This document shows, piece by piece, positions 19,667-29,481 of a stretch of 64,000 nt of DNA. The translations under genes and the position numbers were made by a program. The stretch's first letter is position 1. Every line of letters begins with the position of its first letter. The stretch lies in NCBI RefSeq assembly GCF_025961315.1, contig NZ_JAOQNK010000001.1, positions 4,030,001 through 4,094,000 on the forward strand. Reading direction: 5' to 3'. The notes under the pieces are model-generated. The model searched no databases. It was not told where the DNA came from and saw only the letters and a list, made by a program, of their open reading frames with translations. This DNA is from Sphingobacterium kitahiroshimense. GTDB taxonomy: Bacteria; Bacteroidota; Bacteroidia; Sphingobacteriales; Sphingobacteriaceae.

Positions 19667-19751
19667 ATAAGTGTTAGAAAATTTATTGCCAAAAATCCAG
19701 TTGCTTTGGCAACTGGATCGGTTAAAAAAGTATATTAATATAAGATACATA

Positions 19752-21119
19752 ATGCAATCAAAATTAATTTTTTACATCGTATTGATGGGGAGCTTACTTT
19801 TTGCACATCAGGCTTGTTCTTACCCCCATGATCCGGTACAAAAGGGAAAGCAACTTTATCTCCCTGCCCAAATATATCGAGTACCGGAAAACAACGATTA
19901 TAATAATAAAGAGAGTGAATTTAGTCATTTCCGAAAAGTAGAGTCGGATAATATTGCTATATTTTGGGCTAAGGAATACGGAGAGCGTCCACAAGAACAC
20001 GCGCTAGCGTCCAAGCGGTTTGATCCTGAGGCTATTTTGCAGGAGTGCGAGCGTTTTTATGGCCACTACCTTGATGTAACCAAAATGGTGCAACGAGGTA
20101 ATTCATTATCAGACCAATATAAGCTGCTTTTCTTTGTCATTGGAGGTGACGAGGGAACAGCTTTTGGCGGTGGGGCAGCCGATTCAGTTGGTGTCATGTG
20201 GGCCTCTTCTCTTCGTCTTCAATATAAGCCTTTTGGTGCCGTTGCCCATGAAATGGGACATTGTTTCCAATATTTGGCCAAATGCGATGGCAATTGGGCC
20301 TTCTCCTCACCAGTAGAAGGGAGTCAAGGACATTCCATTTTTGAAATGACTGCGCAATATTTATTGTGGCAAGTATATCCTGAATGGATGACCTTTGAAA
20401 ATTACCATTTAAAGAGTTATATGGATAAAACTCATTATGCATTTTTACATGAGACCAATATGTATCATGCCGCTCAGGTACTAGAATATTGGTCATCGAA
20501 AAGAGGAACAGACTTTATGGGACGGCTATGGCGTGAAGCAGTTCCTGGTGAAGATCCGGTGAGAGCATATAAAAGGTTGACTCATACTGATCAAAAAGTA
20601 TTCAATGATGAAATTTTTGATGCAAGTAGAAAATTTATTACCTGGGATTTGCCTCGTATAGCTCAAGTGGCCAAGCCCTACGCCAATCAACATATCACGA
20701 AATTAGTAGCTGCAGATGATGGATGGGTACAAATTGCCACCAGTCATGCTCCACAAAATTATGGGTATAATGGTATCAAACTAACTTCTTTTTTACCCGG
20801 TAAGCCTGTTGAGTTAGATTTTAAAGGAATAGCTGGTGCAGCTGGTTATAGAGCTATAAATGTTCAAAATGCAGGTTGGCGCTATGGTTTTGTTGCTCAT
20901 CAAGCAGATGGAACGCGCATATATGGAGATGTTCTTAGTGCCAAAATCGGAAAATCTACTTTTACAGTTCCTGAAAATACCACAAATCTCTGGCTAGTTG
21001 TGACAGGTGCTCCAGAGGAACATAGGGTTCATATTGTGGATGGAAAAGATGAAAATGATGAGCAGTGGCCTTATGCGATTAAGTTAAAGGGTGCGACAGT
21101 TGATGCAAAGATGCTGTAG
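19752..21119 (+). CDS. lipoprotein with zinc-metallopeptidase motif (DUF6055-like)
   Basis: Last gene of the second SusC/D operon. The start at 19752 gives a signal peptide with lipobox AHQAC (Cys22); the longer frame from 19671 would add an unlikely leader. HEMGH at residues 166-170 (AVAHEMGHCFQYLA) is the HExxH zinc signature, with a downstream conserved region EMTAQYLLWQVYPEW that could supply the third ligand. The C-terminal part (about 320-455) looks like a beta-sandwich. The overall pattern matches the DUF6055 family. A peptidase on the cell surface would fit a system importing peptides or glycopeptides. Activity is inferred, not shown. Confidence 0.65.
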   Translation: MQSKLIFYIVLMGSLLFAHQACSYPHDPVQKGKQLYLPAQIYRVPENNDYNNKESEFSHFRKVESDNIAIFWAKEYGERPQEHALASKRFDPEAILQECERFYGHYLDVTKMVQRGNSLSDQYKLLFFVIGGDEGTAFGGGAADSVGVMWASSLRLQYKPFGAVAHEMGHCFQYLAKCDGNWAFSSPVEGSQGHSIFEMTAQYLLWQVYPEWMTFENYHLKSYMDKTHYAFLHETNMYHAAQVLEYWSSKRGTDFMGRLWREAVPGEDPVRAYKRLTHTDQKVFNDEIFDASRKFITWDLPRIAQVAKPYANQHITKLVAADDGWVQIATSHAPQNYGYNGIKLTSFLPGKPVELDFKGIAGAAGYRAINVQNAGWRYGFVAHQADGTRIYGDVLSAKIGKSTFTVPENTTNLWLVVTGAPEEHRVHIVDGKDENDEQWPYAIKLKGATVDAKML

Positions 21120-21212
21120 CTATGCTGTTCGTGATGGCTTCTTGGGGGCATTATATGGTCCGATCATCTCCTTTATTTAAGATGAAAGAAAATATGAAGA
21201 TTGGATATATAT

Positions 21213-21255
21213 CCAAAGTGTCGCATGTGTCTGGTTAACACATGCGACACTTTGG
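21213..21255. other. perfect 18-bp hairpin without T-tract
   Basis: Arms 21213-21230 and 21238-21255 are exact reverse complements (core GTGTCGCATGTGT) around the 7-nt loop CTGGTTA. It follows the metallopeptidase gene by 93 bp and probably acts as a transcript end or stability structure. The GTAAAA that follows is not a U-tract on either strand. Confidence 0.7.
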
Positions 21256-21345
21256 GTAAAAAACGGTGATGAATGGGTAGTTTATAAGGATAGGACTTCC
21301 TTATTTTTAGTTATGTTTATGGTTTTACCAAATGCTGTTGAACAT

Positions 21346-22302
21346 ATGAAAATTATTGATAAAGAAACGATTGATGCTATACTTAAATATGATAAATTGA
21401 TCGAAGCGCTGCGCGAGATTTTTCAATCGTCATTTACGATGCCTGTTCGGCATCATCATTTTTATCAAAATGCTGATGGAATTGAAAATACGCTTATTTT
21501 GATGCCTTCGTGGACGGATAATTATATCGGAATCAAGCAGGTTGTTGTTGCACCCGAGAATCATAGAAAAAACCTCCCGGCTATTCATGCCTTGTATACG
21601 TTGTTGGATGCAGTCACTGGAAAACCTTTGGCACAGATGGATGCGGCAGGGTTGACTTCCCGAAGAACAGCCTGTACTTCTGCTTTAGCGGCTTCTTATT
21701 TAGCTCGAGATGATTCAAAAATCTTACTGATTGTCGGAGGAGGGAAAGTTGCGCAACATCTTGTGCAAGCGCATTCGGCTGTGCGTGCGTATGACCAAAT
21801 TTTGATCTGGACAAGAAATGAATCGAAAGGTGGAGATCTGGTATTGAACTTACAGCAGGCGGGATTTCGTAATGTTGCGTATGCCGATAAGCTGGAAGAG
21901 GCTGTGCGTAGGGCAGATGTGATCTCCTGTGCGACGCTTAGTCATGAACCTTTGATAAACGGGGAATGGATTAAGGCTGGAACACACTTGGATCTGATTG
22001 GATCACATACGCCTAAAACGCGTGAAGTAGATGATAGCGCCATTCTTAAAAGTAGCATTTTTGTGGATTCGCGCGCGGGAGCGCTCCACGAGACGGGAGA
22101 ACTTGCGATCCCCATTGCAACAGGTGTACTGGATCCTGCAAGTATAAAAGGTGATATCAAAGAACTTTGTTGTGGTGAAATTATGGGAAGATCATCATCA
22201 GATGAAATCACTTTATTTAAATCGGCGGGATTGGCAATTGAAGATTTGGCGGCAGCTTTGCTCGTGTATAGGAATGTGGGAAAGGAGACGACATCGGTTT
22301 GA
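21346..22302 (+). CDS. ornithine cyclodeaminase/mu-crystallin family NAD(P)-dependent enzyme
   Basis: Rossmann-fold enzyme of the family that includes ornithine cyclodeaminase, L-alanine dehydrogenase and delta1-pyrroline-2-carboxylate reductase. The dinucleotide-binding loop VGGGKVAQH follows the substrate-binding segment DAAGLTSRRTACTSALAASYLA, where the conserved arginine-threonine pair is found; SHEPLINGEWIKAGTHLDLIGSHTPKTRE is typical of the family. The start at 21346 matches the usual N-terminus (IIDKETIDAILKYDKLIEALREIF), although 11 further residues are possible upstream. At 318 residues it is normal. It stands alone between two hairpins, so the pathway (proline or hydroxyproline-type metabolism) cannot be fixed from context. 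Confidence 0.85.
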   Translation: MKIIDKETIDAILKYDKLIEALREIFQSSFTMPVRHHHFYQNADGIENTLILMPSWTDNYIGIKQVVVAPENHRKNLPAIHALYTLLDAVTGKPLAQMDAAGLTSRRTACTSALAASYLARDDSKILLIVGGGKVAQHLVQAHSAVRAYDQILIWTRNESKGGDLVLNLQQAGFRNVAYADKLEEAVRRADVISCATLSHEPLINGEWIKAGTHLDLIGSHTPKTREVDDSAILKSSIFVDSRAGALHETGELAIPIATGVLDPASIKGDIKELCCGEIMGRSSSDEITLFKSAGLAIEDLAAALLVYRNVGKETTSV

Positions 22303-22350
22303 TCATTTCAGAAAATGAAAAAGAGTAGGACTTAGTCAGTCATCATACCG

Positions 22351-22374
22351 CAAAGAATCTTTTTTGATTCTTTG
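22351..22374. terminator. hairpin after the ornithine-cyclodeaminase-family gene
   Basis: A perfect 9-bp stem (CAAAGAATC/GATTCTTTG) encloses a TTTTTT loop. The T-run lies in the loop rather than after the stem, so termination is uncertain. Confidence 0.4.
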
Positions 22375-22497
22375 GGAAGCATAGTAGGTTGATTTGGATT
22401 TCTGTCGAAATTATGAGTTCTTTAGATAGATTTTGTATGACCATAAATTGGAATATTAAGTTATATTTCCTACTTTCAAGGTTACTAAAACCTTTTA

Positions 22498-23460
22498 ATG
22501 ATGAAAATATTTTTTTATTTCCTTGCAGGCTTCGTCCTCTACATTTCACAACCTGTCTATGCGCAACAAAATCCTGTATTTCCAGGTTGGTATGCCGATC
22601 CTGAAGGTATTATATATAACAATGAGTATTGGGTTTTTCCGACCTATTCTGCGCGATACGAAGATCAGATATTCTTTGATGCGTTTTCATCAAAAGATTT
22701 TGTCACCTGGAAAAAACATCACCGTATCATTGATACGGCTGAAGTAAAATGGGCTAAAAAAGCGATGTGGGCACCAAGTGTTTTTCAGAAAGACAAGAAA
22801 TACTATTTATTTTTTGGTGCGAATGATGTACACAAAGGCGAAATTGGCGGTATCGGCGTAGCTGTTGGTGACAAACCACAAGGTCCTTATAAAGATCTGC
22901 TTGGGAAACCGTTAATTAATGATATTGTGAATGGGGCACAACCTATTGATCAATTTGTTTTTAAAGATAAAGATGGACAATATTATATGTTCTATGGTGG
23001 CTGGCAACATTGTAATGTGGTCAAATTAAGCCCTGATTTTAAAAGTTTAGTTCCTTTTGATGATGGAACGATCTATAAGGAGGTAACTCCTGAAAATTAT
23101 GTAGAAGGTCCGTTTATGTTTATTCGCAATAATAAATACTACTTTATGTGGTCTGAGGGAGGTTGGGGTCTTCCGAATTATAAGGTAGCCTACGCTATTG
23201 CGGATTCTCCTTTTGGTCCCTTTAAACGAATCGGTACCATTTTGGAACAGGATCCTACAATCGCAACTGGGGCGGGACATCATTCGGTAATTAAAATTCC
23301 AAATAAAGATCAATATTATATCGTTTATCACCGCAGACCATTGGGAAAAACGGGCGCGAATGAAAGAGAAACTTGTATCGATGTGATGACATTTGATGCG
23401 AATGGTCATATTAATCCCGTAAAAATGACTTTCGAAGGTGTGAAGCATAAATTGAAGTAA
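22498..23460 (+). CDS. secreted single-domain glycoside hydrolase family 43 enzyme
   Basis: Compact GH43 of 320 residues with a signal peptide (1-22, ending VYAQ). The catalytic triad is visible: Asp34 (WYADPE) as base, Asp151 (QPIDQFVF) as pKa modulator and Glu203 (VEGPF) as acid. A further family feature is GAGHHSVIKI near residue 260. Likely substrates are alpha-L-arabinofuranosides or beta-xylosides. It lacks the accessory modules of the larger GH43 upstream and is monocistronic, with a terminator-like hairpin after the stop. Two adjacent ATG codons (22498, 22501) could start it. Confidence 0.88.
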   Translation: MMKIFFYFLAGFVLYISQPVYAQQNPVFPGWYADPEGIIYNNEYWVFPTYSARYEDQIFFDAFSSKDFVTWKKHHRIIDTAEVKWAKKAMWAPSVFQKDKKYYLFFGANDVHKGEIGGIGVAVGDKPQGPYKDLLGKPLINDIVNGAQPIDQFVFKDKDGQYYMFYGGWQHCNVVKLSPDFKSLVPFDDGTIYKEVTPENYVEGPFMFIRNNKYYFMWSEGGWGLPNYKVAYAIADSPFGPFKRIGTILEQDPTIATGAGHHSVIKIPNKDQYYIVYHRRPLGKTGANERETCIDVMTFDANGHINPVKMTFEGVKHKLK

Positions 23461-23493
23461 GTTCAAGCAACCTCATTAAGAAATTTCTAATAT

Positions 23494-23531
23494 AGAATCC
23501 CGGTAGTGCCTAACAACGCTATCGGGATTCT
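23494..23531 (+). terminator. terminator-like hairpin after the small GH43 gene
   Basis: A 13-bp stem (AGAATCCCGGTAG with CTATCGGGATTCT, one G-T pair) closes a 12-nt loop about 35 bp after the stop. The tail GCATTTATAG is only weakly T-rich. Confidence 0.6.
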
Positions 23532-23688
23532 GCATTTATAGACATTTTTGTCTCTTTTTTGTAACAATTTGTGCTCTTAATCAAATAAATAGTCGAAAAA
23601 TGAGGGTATAGACAGCGAATGGAAAGATTGATTAAGTTTTCTAATCTCGCTCTAATTTCGCTCTTATCACATTTTTATCTCTTTGTGA

Positions 23689-23696
23689 TATACTTG
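23689..23696 (+). promoter_or_regulatory. possible -7 element for the porin gene
   Basis: TATACTTG matches TAnnTTTG at seven of eight positions, about 100 bp upstream of the porin ATG. The rest of 23532-23797 is AT-rich and shows no gene. Confidence 0.25.
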
Positions 23697-23797
23697 TGCG
23701 AATGTACAGATAATGAACATGTCATGAGTGCGCTGTTATCCTGCAGCATTTCATATGCTCATGCATCTTCATTGTTATTGAAAAACAAGTTATTCTC

Positions 23798-25000
23798 ATG
23801 AACATAAAAGCATTAATCGCGACGACGTTATTTTTTTTCCCTGCTATCTCGTTACTGGTCACAGCACAGGAGAGGCCTGCGGCATTGCTTATAGAACAAG
23901 AGGCTGACTCCTTGAAAAGCAAGGAACCTGCCCGTGCAGATCTTTTTAAACTGGATGTGCTTTTACGCGCAGGATTAAATGTTGAGTCCATGGGCGACAA
24001 TGAGCGCAGTAATAAAGTTAATTTGGATGAAGCCCGTATTTTGCTTCACGGTGATTATAATGACCAACTCTCTTATCGTGTTCGTTTTCGTTTAAACCGT
24101 CCGTTTACACCTACAAGTCAGGACAATGCTTCGCGGGCATTGGATATGGCTTACATCAAATATAAATTTGGAAAGGATTATAAATGGTCTGTTACTGCCG
24201 GAAAGCAAAGTGCTTTGGTCGGAAGTTACGAGTTTGAAAATAATCCGATCTATGAATTTATGTTCACGGATTATGTGGACCGTATTCTTAATCTTTTTGT
24301 GGTAGGGGGAACGCTTTCGTATGAGCCTAATCCTGACCACTCGCTAAACGTACAGGTTTATAATACAATCAACGACAGTTTTGTGGATCTGCATACCAAA
24401 AACGGTTATGCAATGGGTGACTTGAAAGCATCTAAGACACCAATTGGAGCTTATGCTACCTGGATCGGATCGTTCTGGAATAAAAAGATCAGTACAAAGT
24501 GGTCTTATAATATTTCGCAGTTTGCTCAAAATAAAACCAATCACGGGATCTCTTTGGCTAATAAATTTAAAACAGATAAAGACATGCTGTATGTGGATCT
24601 GCAGTATAGTTATCTAGCGGTAGATCATGCTTTGATCGCATCTGCTGCGATGAATGATTTTTATGCGCGTACGAATTCCGATCGTGTACTGGCTCAGGAT
24701 GTGACTTACAAGTCTATTGTGGTCCGTTACGATAGAATGCTTACGGATAAATGGGAGCTTGCTCTGAAAGGAGCATATGAAACAGCTGGAATGGATAAGG
24801 ATGCAAACATTGATGCTAATTTCCGTCAAAACTGGACCTATTTTGCGGCTTTACAGCATAAACCGTTTAAAAAACAGGATTTACGGTTTTATCTGGGTTA
24901 CGTCGGCAATACGGTATCTTTTGATCGTCAGTTTGATCGCGCTCAACAACAGTTTAACCGCCTTACATTAGGAACTTATTTTACGATACCGGCACTATAA
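23798..25000 (+). CDS. outer-membrane porin (OprO/OprP-like) upstream of the urease operon
   Basis: A signal peptide (1-24, ending VTAQ) is followed by about 370 residues of alternating amphipathic strands ending in a short C-terminal strand, in the style of the phosphate-selective porin O/P family (VNLDEARILLHGDYNDQLSYRVRFRLNRPF, WSVTAGKQSALVGSYEFENNPIYEF). It sits 115 bp upstream of ureA on the same strand, so it may be co-transcribed and allow urea or a nickel chelate through the outer membrane. That substrate is inferred only from position. No residue pattern for selectivity can be read. Confidence 0.75.
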   Translation: MNIKALIATTLFFFPAISLLVTAQERPAALLIEQEADSLKSKEPARADLFKLDVLLRAGLNVESMGDNERSNKVNLDEARILLHGDYNDQLSYRVRFRLNRPFTPTSQDNASRALDMAYIKYKFGKDYKWSVTAGKQSALVGSYEFENNPIYEFMFTDYVDRILNLFVVGGTLSYEPNPDHSLNVQVYNTINDSFVDLHTKNGYAMGDLKASKTPIGAYATWIGSFWNKKISTKWSYNISQFAQNKTNHGISLANKFKTDKDMLYVDLQYSYLAVDHALIASAAMNDFYARTNSDRVLAQDVTYKSIVVRYDRMLTDKWELALKGAYETAGMDKDANIDANFRQNWTYFAALQHKPFKKQDLRFYLGYVGNTVSFDRQFDRAQQQFNRLTLGTYFTIPAL

Positions 25001-25115
25001 ATTTTTTACACATCGATAGGGTGGGTTCAGGTGATAGGTAATGCTATGCTTACTGTAATTGAACATATCCAAGATGTTTTTATTAATAAAAAGCTTTGAA
25101 TTTAAATCAATCAAT

Positions 25116-25418
25116 ATGCATTTAACACCGAGAGAAACAGAGAAGCTCTTGCTCCACTTGGCAGGGGAACTTGCTGCCAAGCGATTAAAAAGAGGGGTAA
25201 AATTAAACTATCCGGAATGTATCGCTTACATCAGCGGACAGATTATGGAAGAAGCACGTGACGGTAAGTCTGTGGCATCACTGATGCAGTATGGTACGAC
25301 ATTATTGAAGCGTTCCCAGGTGATGGAAGGTGTTCCGGAAATGATTCACGATGTACAAATTGAAGTAACCTTTCCGGACGGAACGAAATTGGTTACGGTT
25401 CACAACCCAATCCGTTAA
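25116..25418 (+). CDS. ureA: urease subunit gamma
   Basis: Structural subunit of the nickel urease that hydrolyses urea to ammonia and carbamate. The start at 25116 ([11 protein letters not shown]) gives the canonical 100-residue protein; an in-frame start at 25059 would add 19 non-conserved residues. [21 protein letters not shown] and [12 protein letters not shown] are family hallmarks. It is first in the order A-B-C-E-F-G-D, with ureB 18 bp downstream. Confidence 0.97.
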   Translation: MHLTPRETEKLLLHLAGELAAKRLKRGVKLNYPECIAYISGQIMEEARDGKSVASLMQYGTTLLKRSQVMEGVPEMIHDVQIEVTFPDGTKLVTVHNPIR

Positions 25419-25436
25419 TTTAATAGCGTATACGAT

Positions 25437-25808
25437 ATGATACCAGGAGAATATATCCTTAAAAAAGGAGAAATAAAAGCGAATGTCGGCTATAAAACGA
25501 CAAGTGTTACCGTGAAAAATGTAGGTGACCGCCCGATTCAGGTTGGCTCTCATTATCATTTTTTTGAAGTGAATAAAATGTTGTCTTTTGACCGTGAGGA
25601 AAGTTTTGGAATGCGTTTAAATATCCCTGCGAGTACAGCGGTACGTTTTGAGCCCGGAGAACAAAAGAAAGTGATCTTGGTCGAAATGGGAGGTAATAAA
25701 GAGATCCACGGGTTTAATGGCTTGACCAACGGTAAATATACCGATCCAAAGGTTAAGAAAGCCGCATTGGAGAAAGCGAAAAAATTGGAATTTAAAGATT
25801 CGAAATAG
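25437..25808 (+). CDS. ureB: urease subunit beta
   Basis: Second structural subunit of urease. [13 protein letters not shown] at the N-terminus and [18 protein letters not shown] with the following [15 protein letters not shown] are diagnostic. Length is 123, close to the roughly 100-residue norm with a lysine-rich C-terminal extension (about residues 100-123). ureA and ureB are separate, as in most bacteria and unlike the fused form of Helicobacter. The stop is 2 bp before the ureC ATG. Confidence 0.97.
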   Translation: MIPGEYILKKGEIKANVGYKTTSVTVKNVGDRPIQVGSHYHFFEVNKMLSFDREESFGMRLNIPASTAVRFEPGEQKKVILVEMGGNKEIHGFNGLTNGKYTDPKVKKAALEKAKKLEFKDSK

Positions 25809-25810
25809 TT

Positions 25811-27661
25811 ATGGCAGGTTGGAATAGAAGAGAGTGGATTAAAGTAGTCGGAATGGGTACTTTAGGTTCGATTGTAGGACTTGACGCTCTTGGTTTAGAT
25901 AAACTGGGTTTAGATAAATCGTCGGTTAAGTATATAGATGGGGAGCTTTATATCCCTCGTGATAAATATGCTGCATTATTTGGTCCAACGACGGGCGATA
26001 AGGTGCGTTTGGCAGATACAGAGCTTTTCATTGAAATCGAGAAAGATTTTGGTGTTTATGGTGAAGAAAATAAATTTGGTGGCGGTAAAACAATCCGTGA
26101 TGGTATGGGCCAATCTGCCCGTGCGATGCGCGATGAAGATGTACTGGATTTCTGTATCACCAATGTAATTATCATCGATCACTGGGGTATTGTGAAAGGT
26201 GATATCGGTATTAAAGATGGTAAGATCGTGGGTATAGGTAAAGCGGGTAACCCGGATGTTCAAGATGGTATTACGAAAGGCATGGTGATCGGAGGGTCTA
26301 CAGAGGTGCATGGAGGTGCGGGACATATCTTAACTGCAGGTGGTATTGATACACACATCCATTTTATTTCGCCACAACAGGTAGAAACAGCACTTTATAG
26401 TGGTGTCACCACTTTTATTGGTGGTGGAACCGGTCCTGCTGATGGTACCAATGCGACCACGGTGACTTCTGGTAAATGGTATATGGAGCGTATGTTTGAA
26501 GCTTTTGAAAACTTGCCGATCAACGTAGGTTTTTTTGGTAAAGGAAATATATCGACTACTGGACCTATTATTGAGCAAATTGAAGCGGGTGCACTGGGGG
26601 TGAAAATCCACGAAGATTGGGGTGCTACTCCAGCGACAATTGATGCCGCGCTTACTGTTGCGGATAAATACGATGTACAAGTTGCCATCCATACGGATAC
26701 GCTGAACGAGGCGGGATTCTTAGAAGATACAGTTGCGGCTATTGATGGCCGTGTGATCCATACGTTCCACACGGAAGGAGCGGGCGGTGGTCACGCGCCG
26801 GATATCATCAAAATTGCGATGTATCCTAATATTTTACCAGCATCGACCAATCCAACAAAACCTTTTACAGTAAATACGGTAGAAGAACATTTGGATATGT
26901 TGATGGTTTGTCATCACTTGGATAAAAACGTGAAGGAAGATGTGGCGTTTGCCGATTCACGTATCCGTCCACAGAGTATTGCGGCAGAAGATATTTTGCA
27001 GGATATGGGGGTGTTCTCGATTATGAGTTCAGATAGCCAGGCGATGGGACGTGTAGGTGAGGTAATTTCACGTACTTTCCAGACGGCACACAAGATGAAA
27101 ATTCAGCGTGGTGCATTAGCGGAAGATAAAGGAAAAGACAATGATAACTTCCGTGTGAAGCGTTACGTTTCTAAATATACGATCAATCCTGCTAAAGCGC
27201 ATGGTATCGATCAATACATCGGTTCTGTTGAACCGGGTAAGATTGCCGATTTGATATTATGGAAACCTGCAATGTTTGGTGTGAAGCCAGAAATGATCAT
27301 TAAAGGGGGTATGATTGTGGGTGCTAAAATGGGTGATATCAATGCGTCTATCCCTACACCGCAACCCGTTTTATACCGCCCGATGTTTGGAGTGCACGGT
27401 AAAGCATTACAGAAGTTGTGTTTCAACTTTGTTTCCAAAGTTTCTTTGGAAAATGGCAACATCGCGAAATTAAACTTGTCACGTGTGAGTCTACCGGTAG
27501 AAGGTTGCCGTACAGTACGTAAAAAAGATATGGTGCATAATGATGCAACACCAAATATCGAGGTGAATCCAGAAACTTACGAAGTGTCGGTAGATGGTGT
27601 TTTGGCCATCTGCGAACCTCTACATGAAGTGCCAATGGCACAACGTTTCTTCTTATTTTAA
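25811..27661 (+). CDS. ureC: urease subunit alpha with N-terminal twin-arginine-like extension
   Basis: Catalytic subunit carrying the dinuclear nickel centre. Metal ligands and catalytic residues are all present with a constant offset of +48 from the Klebsiella numbering: His182 and His184 (THIHF), the carbamylated Lys265 (GVKIHEDWG), His294, His320 (GHAPD region), His368 (CHHLD) and Asp408 (SSDSQ). At 616 residues it is about 45-50 longer than the usual 567-572. The excess is at the N-terminus: [19 protein letters not shown] resembles a Tat signal (RR followed by a mildly hydrophobic stretch). The ATG lies 2 bp after ureB, and the only other Met before the conserved [18 protein letters not shown] is within the extension, so the extra residues are probably translated. 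Urease is normally cytoplasmic, so this is odd. Confidence 0.96.
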   Translation: MAGWNRREWIKVVGMGTLGSIVGLDALGLDKLGLDKSSVKYIDGELYIPRDKYAALFGPTTGDKVRLADTELFIEIEKDFGVYGEENKFGGGKTIRDGMGQSARAMRDEDVLDFCITNVIIIDHWGIVKGDIGIKDGKIVGIGKAGNPDVQDGITKGMVIGGSTEVHGGAGHILTAGGIDTHIHFISPQQVETALYSGVTTFIGGGTGPADGTNATTVTSGKWYMERMFEAFENLPINVGFFGKGNISTTGPIIEQIEAGALGVKIHEDWGATPATIDAALTVADKYDVQVAIHTDTLNEAGFLEDTVAAIDGRVIHTFHTEGAGGGHAPDIIKIAMYPNILPASTNPTKPFTVNTVEEHLDMLMVCHHLDKNVKEDVAFADSRIRPQSIAAEDILQDMGVFSIMSSDSQAMGRVGEVISRTFQTAHKMKIQRGALAEDKGKDNDNFRVKRYVSKYTINPAKAHGIDQYIGSVEPGKIADLILWKPAMFGVKPEMIIKGGMIVGAKMGDINASIPTPQPVLYRPMFGVHGKALQKLCFNFVSKVSLENGNIAKLNLSRVSLPVEGCRTVRKKDMVHNDATPNIEVNPETYEVSVDGVLAICEPLHEVPMAQRFFLF

Positions 27662-27675
27662 AGAAAATCGGATTT

Positions 27676-28161
27676 ATGCTACTGGCAAGAACAATCTTGG
27701 GCAATATCGCTAGCGGATCCTTCCAACTGGAGGTGGACTTCCTTCAGTTGGAATGGTTCGACACCACAAAAAAAATCATTCGGGCAATTACAGTAGGGGG
27801 ACGTGAAATCGGTTTCAAAAATTTATCCTCCCGGCAACTGTCGGATGGTGATGTACTCTACCGTGATGAAAAGGCTGGTTTTTGTATTGCGGTCAAGATA
27901 TTGCCCTGTTCTTGTCTTGTATTTCGAGCAAATGGCCCAAAGCAGATGGCCTACGCTTGTTTTGAAATCGGAAATCGACATGTTCCCGTTTTTATCAACG
28001 ATCGGCAAGAAGTCATAACAGCATTTGAAAAACCTTTGTTTGATCTGCTCTGCCGTAGGGGGCTAGAGCCGACGATCGAAACGCGGGTGATAGAAAAAAC
28101 GAGTACTCTGGTGATCCATCAGTATACTTCAGGAAGAATGAAAATAAAACTAGGACTATAA
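27676..28161 (+). CDS. ureE: urease accessory protein UreE (first copy)
   Basis: Nickel metallochaperone that passes Ni to the UreDFG-urease complex. The family signature FEIGNRHVPVF carries the conserved nickel-ligand His102. The N-terminal domain (about 1-75) ends in the PCSCLVF strand. There is no His-rich C-terminal tail, so its nickel-storage capacity is probably low. Length 161 is normal. It is 14 bp after ureC and 7 bp before ureF, hence in the same transcript. A second, divergent UreE is encoded at the end of the operon. Confidence 0.93.
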   Translation: MLLARTILGNIASGSFQLEVDFLQLEWFDTTKKIIRAITVGGREIGFKNLSSRQLSDGDVLYRDEKAGFCIAVKILPCSCLVFRANGPKQMAYACFEIGNRHVPVFINDRQEVITAFEKPLFDLLCRRGLEPTIETRVIEKTSTLVIHQYTSGRMKIKLGL

Positions 28162-28168
28162 CAAGCAT

Positions 28169-28855
28169 ATGAATCCATTATTAACGCTGTTGCAGATCAA
28201 TGACTCGGTATTTCCTATTGGAGGATTTACGCATTCATATGGATTGGAAACCTACATTACAAAAGATATTGTAAAGGATAGCAAATCTGCCGAAGAATAT
28301 GCAAGAACCATGTTGGAGCATAATTTTTATTATAATGACGCCGCTTTTTTTTCAAAGGCCTGGACACTCTGCGTGAAGCGTGCTTCTAAGCAGAAAATCG
28401 CAGCGCTTGATGAACTGGTTACGGTGCTAAAAGCGCCTTATGAAATAAGGGAAGCCAGTAAGAAACTTGGAATTCGCTTTTTGAAATTGACGGAAAAACT
28501 ACATCCTGTAAAACGCTGTTCTAATTACCTGCAGTCGATCAGCAGCAATGAGCTGCATGGTCATTATGCGTTAGCATTCGCCATGTATGCGCATGCGTTA
28601 AAAATAAGCTATCAGGATGCGCTCAGTGCATTTTACTATAATGCACTTAACGGCATGATGACCAACTGTGCGAAACTTGTTCCGATCAGTCAGATGGATG
28701 CACAACAGATTCTTTTTAAACTTCAGCCTTTAATTAACCGTTTGGTTGCTGAGCAACCGAATATGGATGAGGGGCTTATCGGTAATTGCTGCGTGGCGCA
28801 AGATATACGCTGTATGCAGCACGAAAAATTATATACACGAATTTATATTTCATAA
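28169..28855 (+). CDS. ureF: urease accessory protein UreF
   Basis: Helical scaffold protein that joins UreD and UreG in the nickel-insertion complex. [23 protein letters not shown] at the N-terminus is diagnostic of the family (pattern SPTLPVGSFAYSQGLE in others), and [14 protein letters not shown] and [17 protein letters not shown] follow in order. Length 228 is normal. ureG starts 4 bp after the stop. Confidence 0.95.
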   Translation: MNPLLTLLQINDSVFPIGGFTHSYGLETYITKDIVKDSKSAEEYARTMLEHNFYYNDAAFFSKAWTLCVKRASKQKIAALDELVTVLKAPYEIREASKKLGIRFLKLTEKLHPVKRCSNYLQSISSNELHGHYALAFAMYAHALKISYQDALSAFYYNALNGMMTNCAKLVPISQMDAQQILFKLQPLINRLVAEQPNMDEGLIGNCCVAQDIRCMQHEKLYTRIYIS

Positions 28856-28859
28856 TCAT

Positions 28860-29474
28860 ATGGAAACAAGAAACTACGTCAAGGTAGGCGTAGGCGGACC
28901 TGTAGGGTCTGGTAAAACTGCCTTGATTGAACGACTGGTAAGATCGATGTCTACTAATTACAGCATATGTGTTGTGACAAATGACATCTATACGCGTGAA
29001 GATGCGCAATTTCTTCAAAAAAATTCGGCTCTTCCGGCAGAACGTATTATCGGAGTGGAAACAGGCGGTTGTCCGCATACCGCGATCCGTGAAGATGCAT
29101 CGATGAATATTGAAGCAGTGGAGGAACTGGCCACCCGTTTTCCGGATACGGAACTGATCTTTGTGGAGAGTGGAGGTGATAATCTGACTTCTACTTTTAG
29201 CCCAGATCTTGCTGATGTCAGTATTTTCGTCATCGATGTAGGTGAAGGAGAAAAAATGCCCCGTAAAGGCGGTCCGGGTATTACACGTTCCGACTTATTG
29301 ATCATTAATAAAATCGATCTGGCTCCTTATGTACATGCCGATCTGGAAGTGATGCGTCAGGATACCTTACGCATGCGTGGCGAAAGACCTTTTATTTTTA
29401 CAAACCTCATGACCTTGGAAGGATTGGAAGATGTAAAAGGCTGGTTGAAAAAATATGCATTGTTAGAGCAATAA
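28860..29474 (+). CDS. ureG: urease accessory GTPase UreG
   Basis: SIMIBI-class GTPase that powers nickel delivery to urease. The start at 28860 ([11 protein letters not shown]) gives the canonical 204 residues; the frame extends upstream inside ureF but without family similarity. The P-loop GGPVGSGKT is at residues 12-20. The nickel-binding CPH motif ([11 protein letters not shown]), the ESGGDNL segment and the guanine-specificity NKID motif are present. ureD follows after 7 bp. Confidence 0.97.
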   Translation: METRNYVKVGVGGPVGSGKTALIERLVRSMSTNYSICVVTNDIYTREDAQFLQKNSALPAERIIGVETGGCPHTAIREDASMNIEAVEELATRFPDTELIFVESGGDNLTSTFSPDLADVSIFVIDVGEGEKMPRKGGPGITRSDLLIINKIDLAPYVHADLEVMRQDTLRMRGERPFIFTNLMTLEGLEDVKGWLKKYALLEQ

Positions 29475-29481
29475 GAATAAG

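Noticed and set aside
26395-26772. Long frames antisense to ureC
   Set aside because: They mirror the codon pattern of the strongly conserved UreC; no independent start or domain is seen.
28746-28859. An upstream start for ureG inside ureF
   Set aside because: Those 38 residues are absent from the UreG family and the ATG at 28860 gives the canonical protein.
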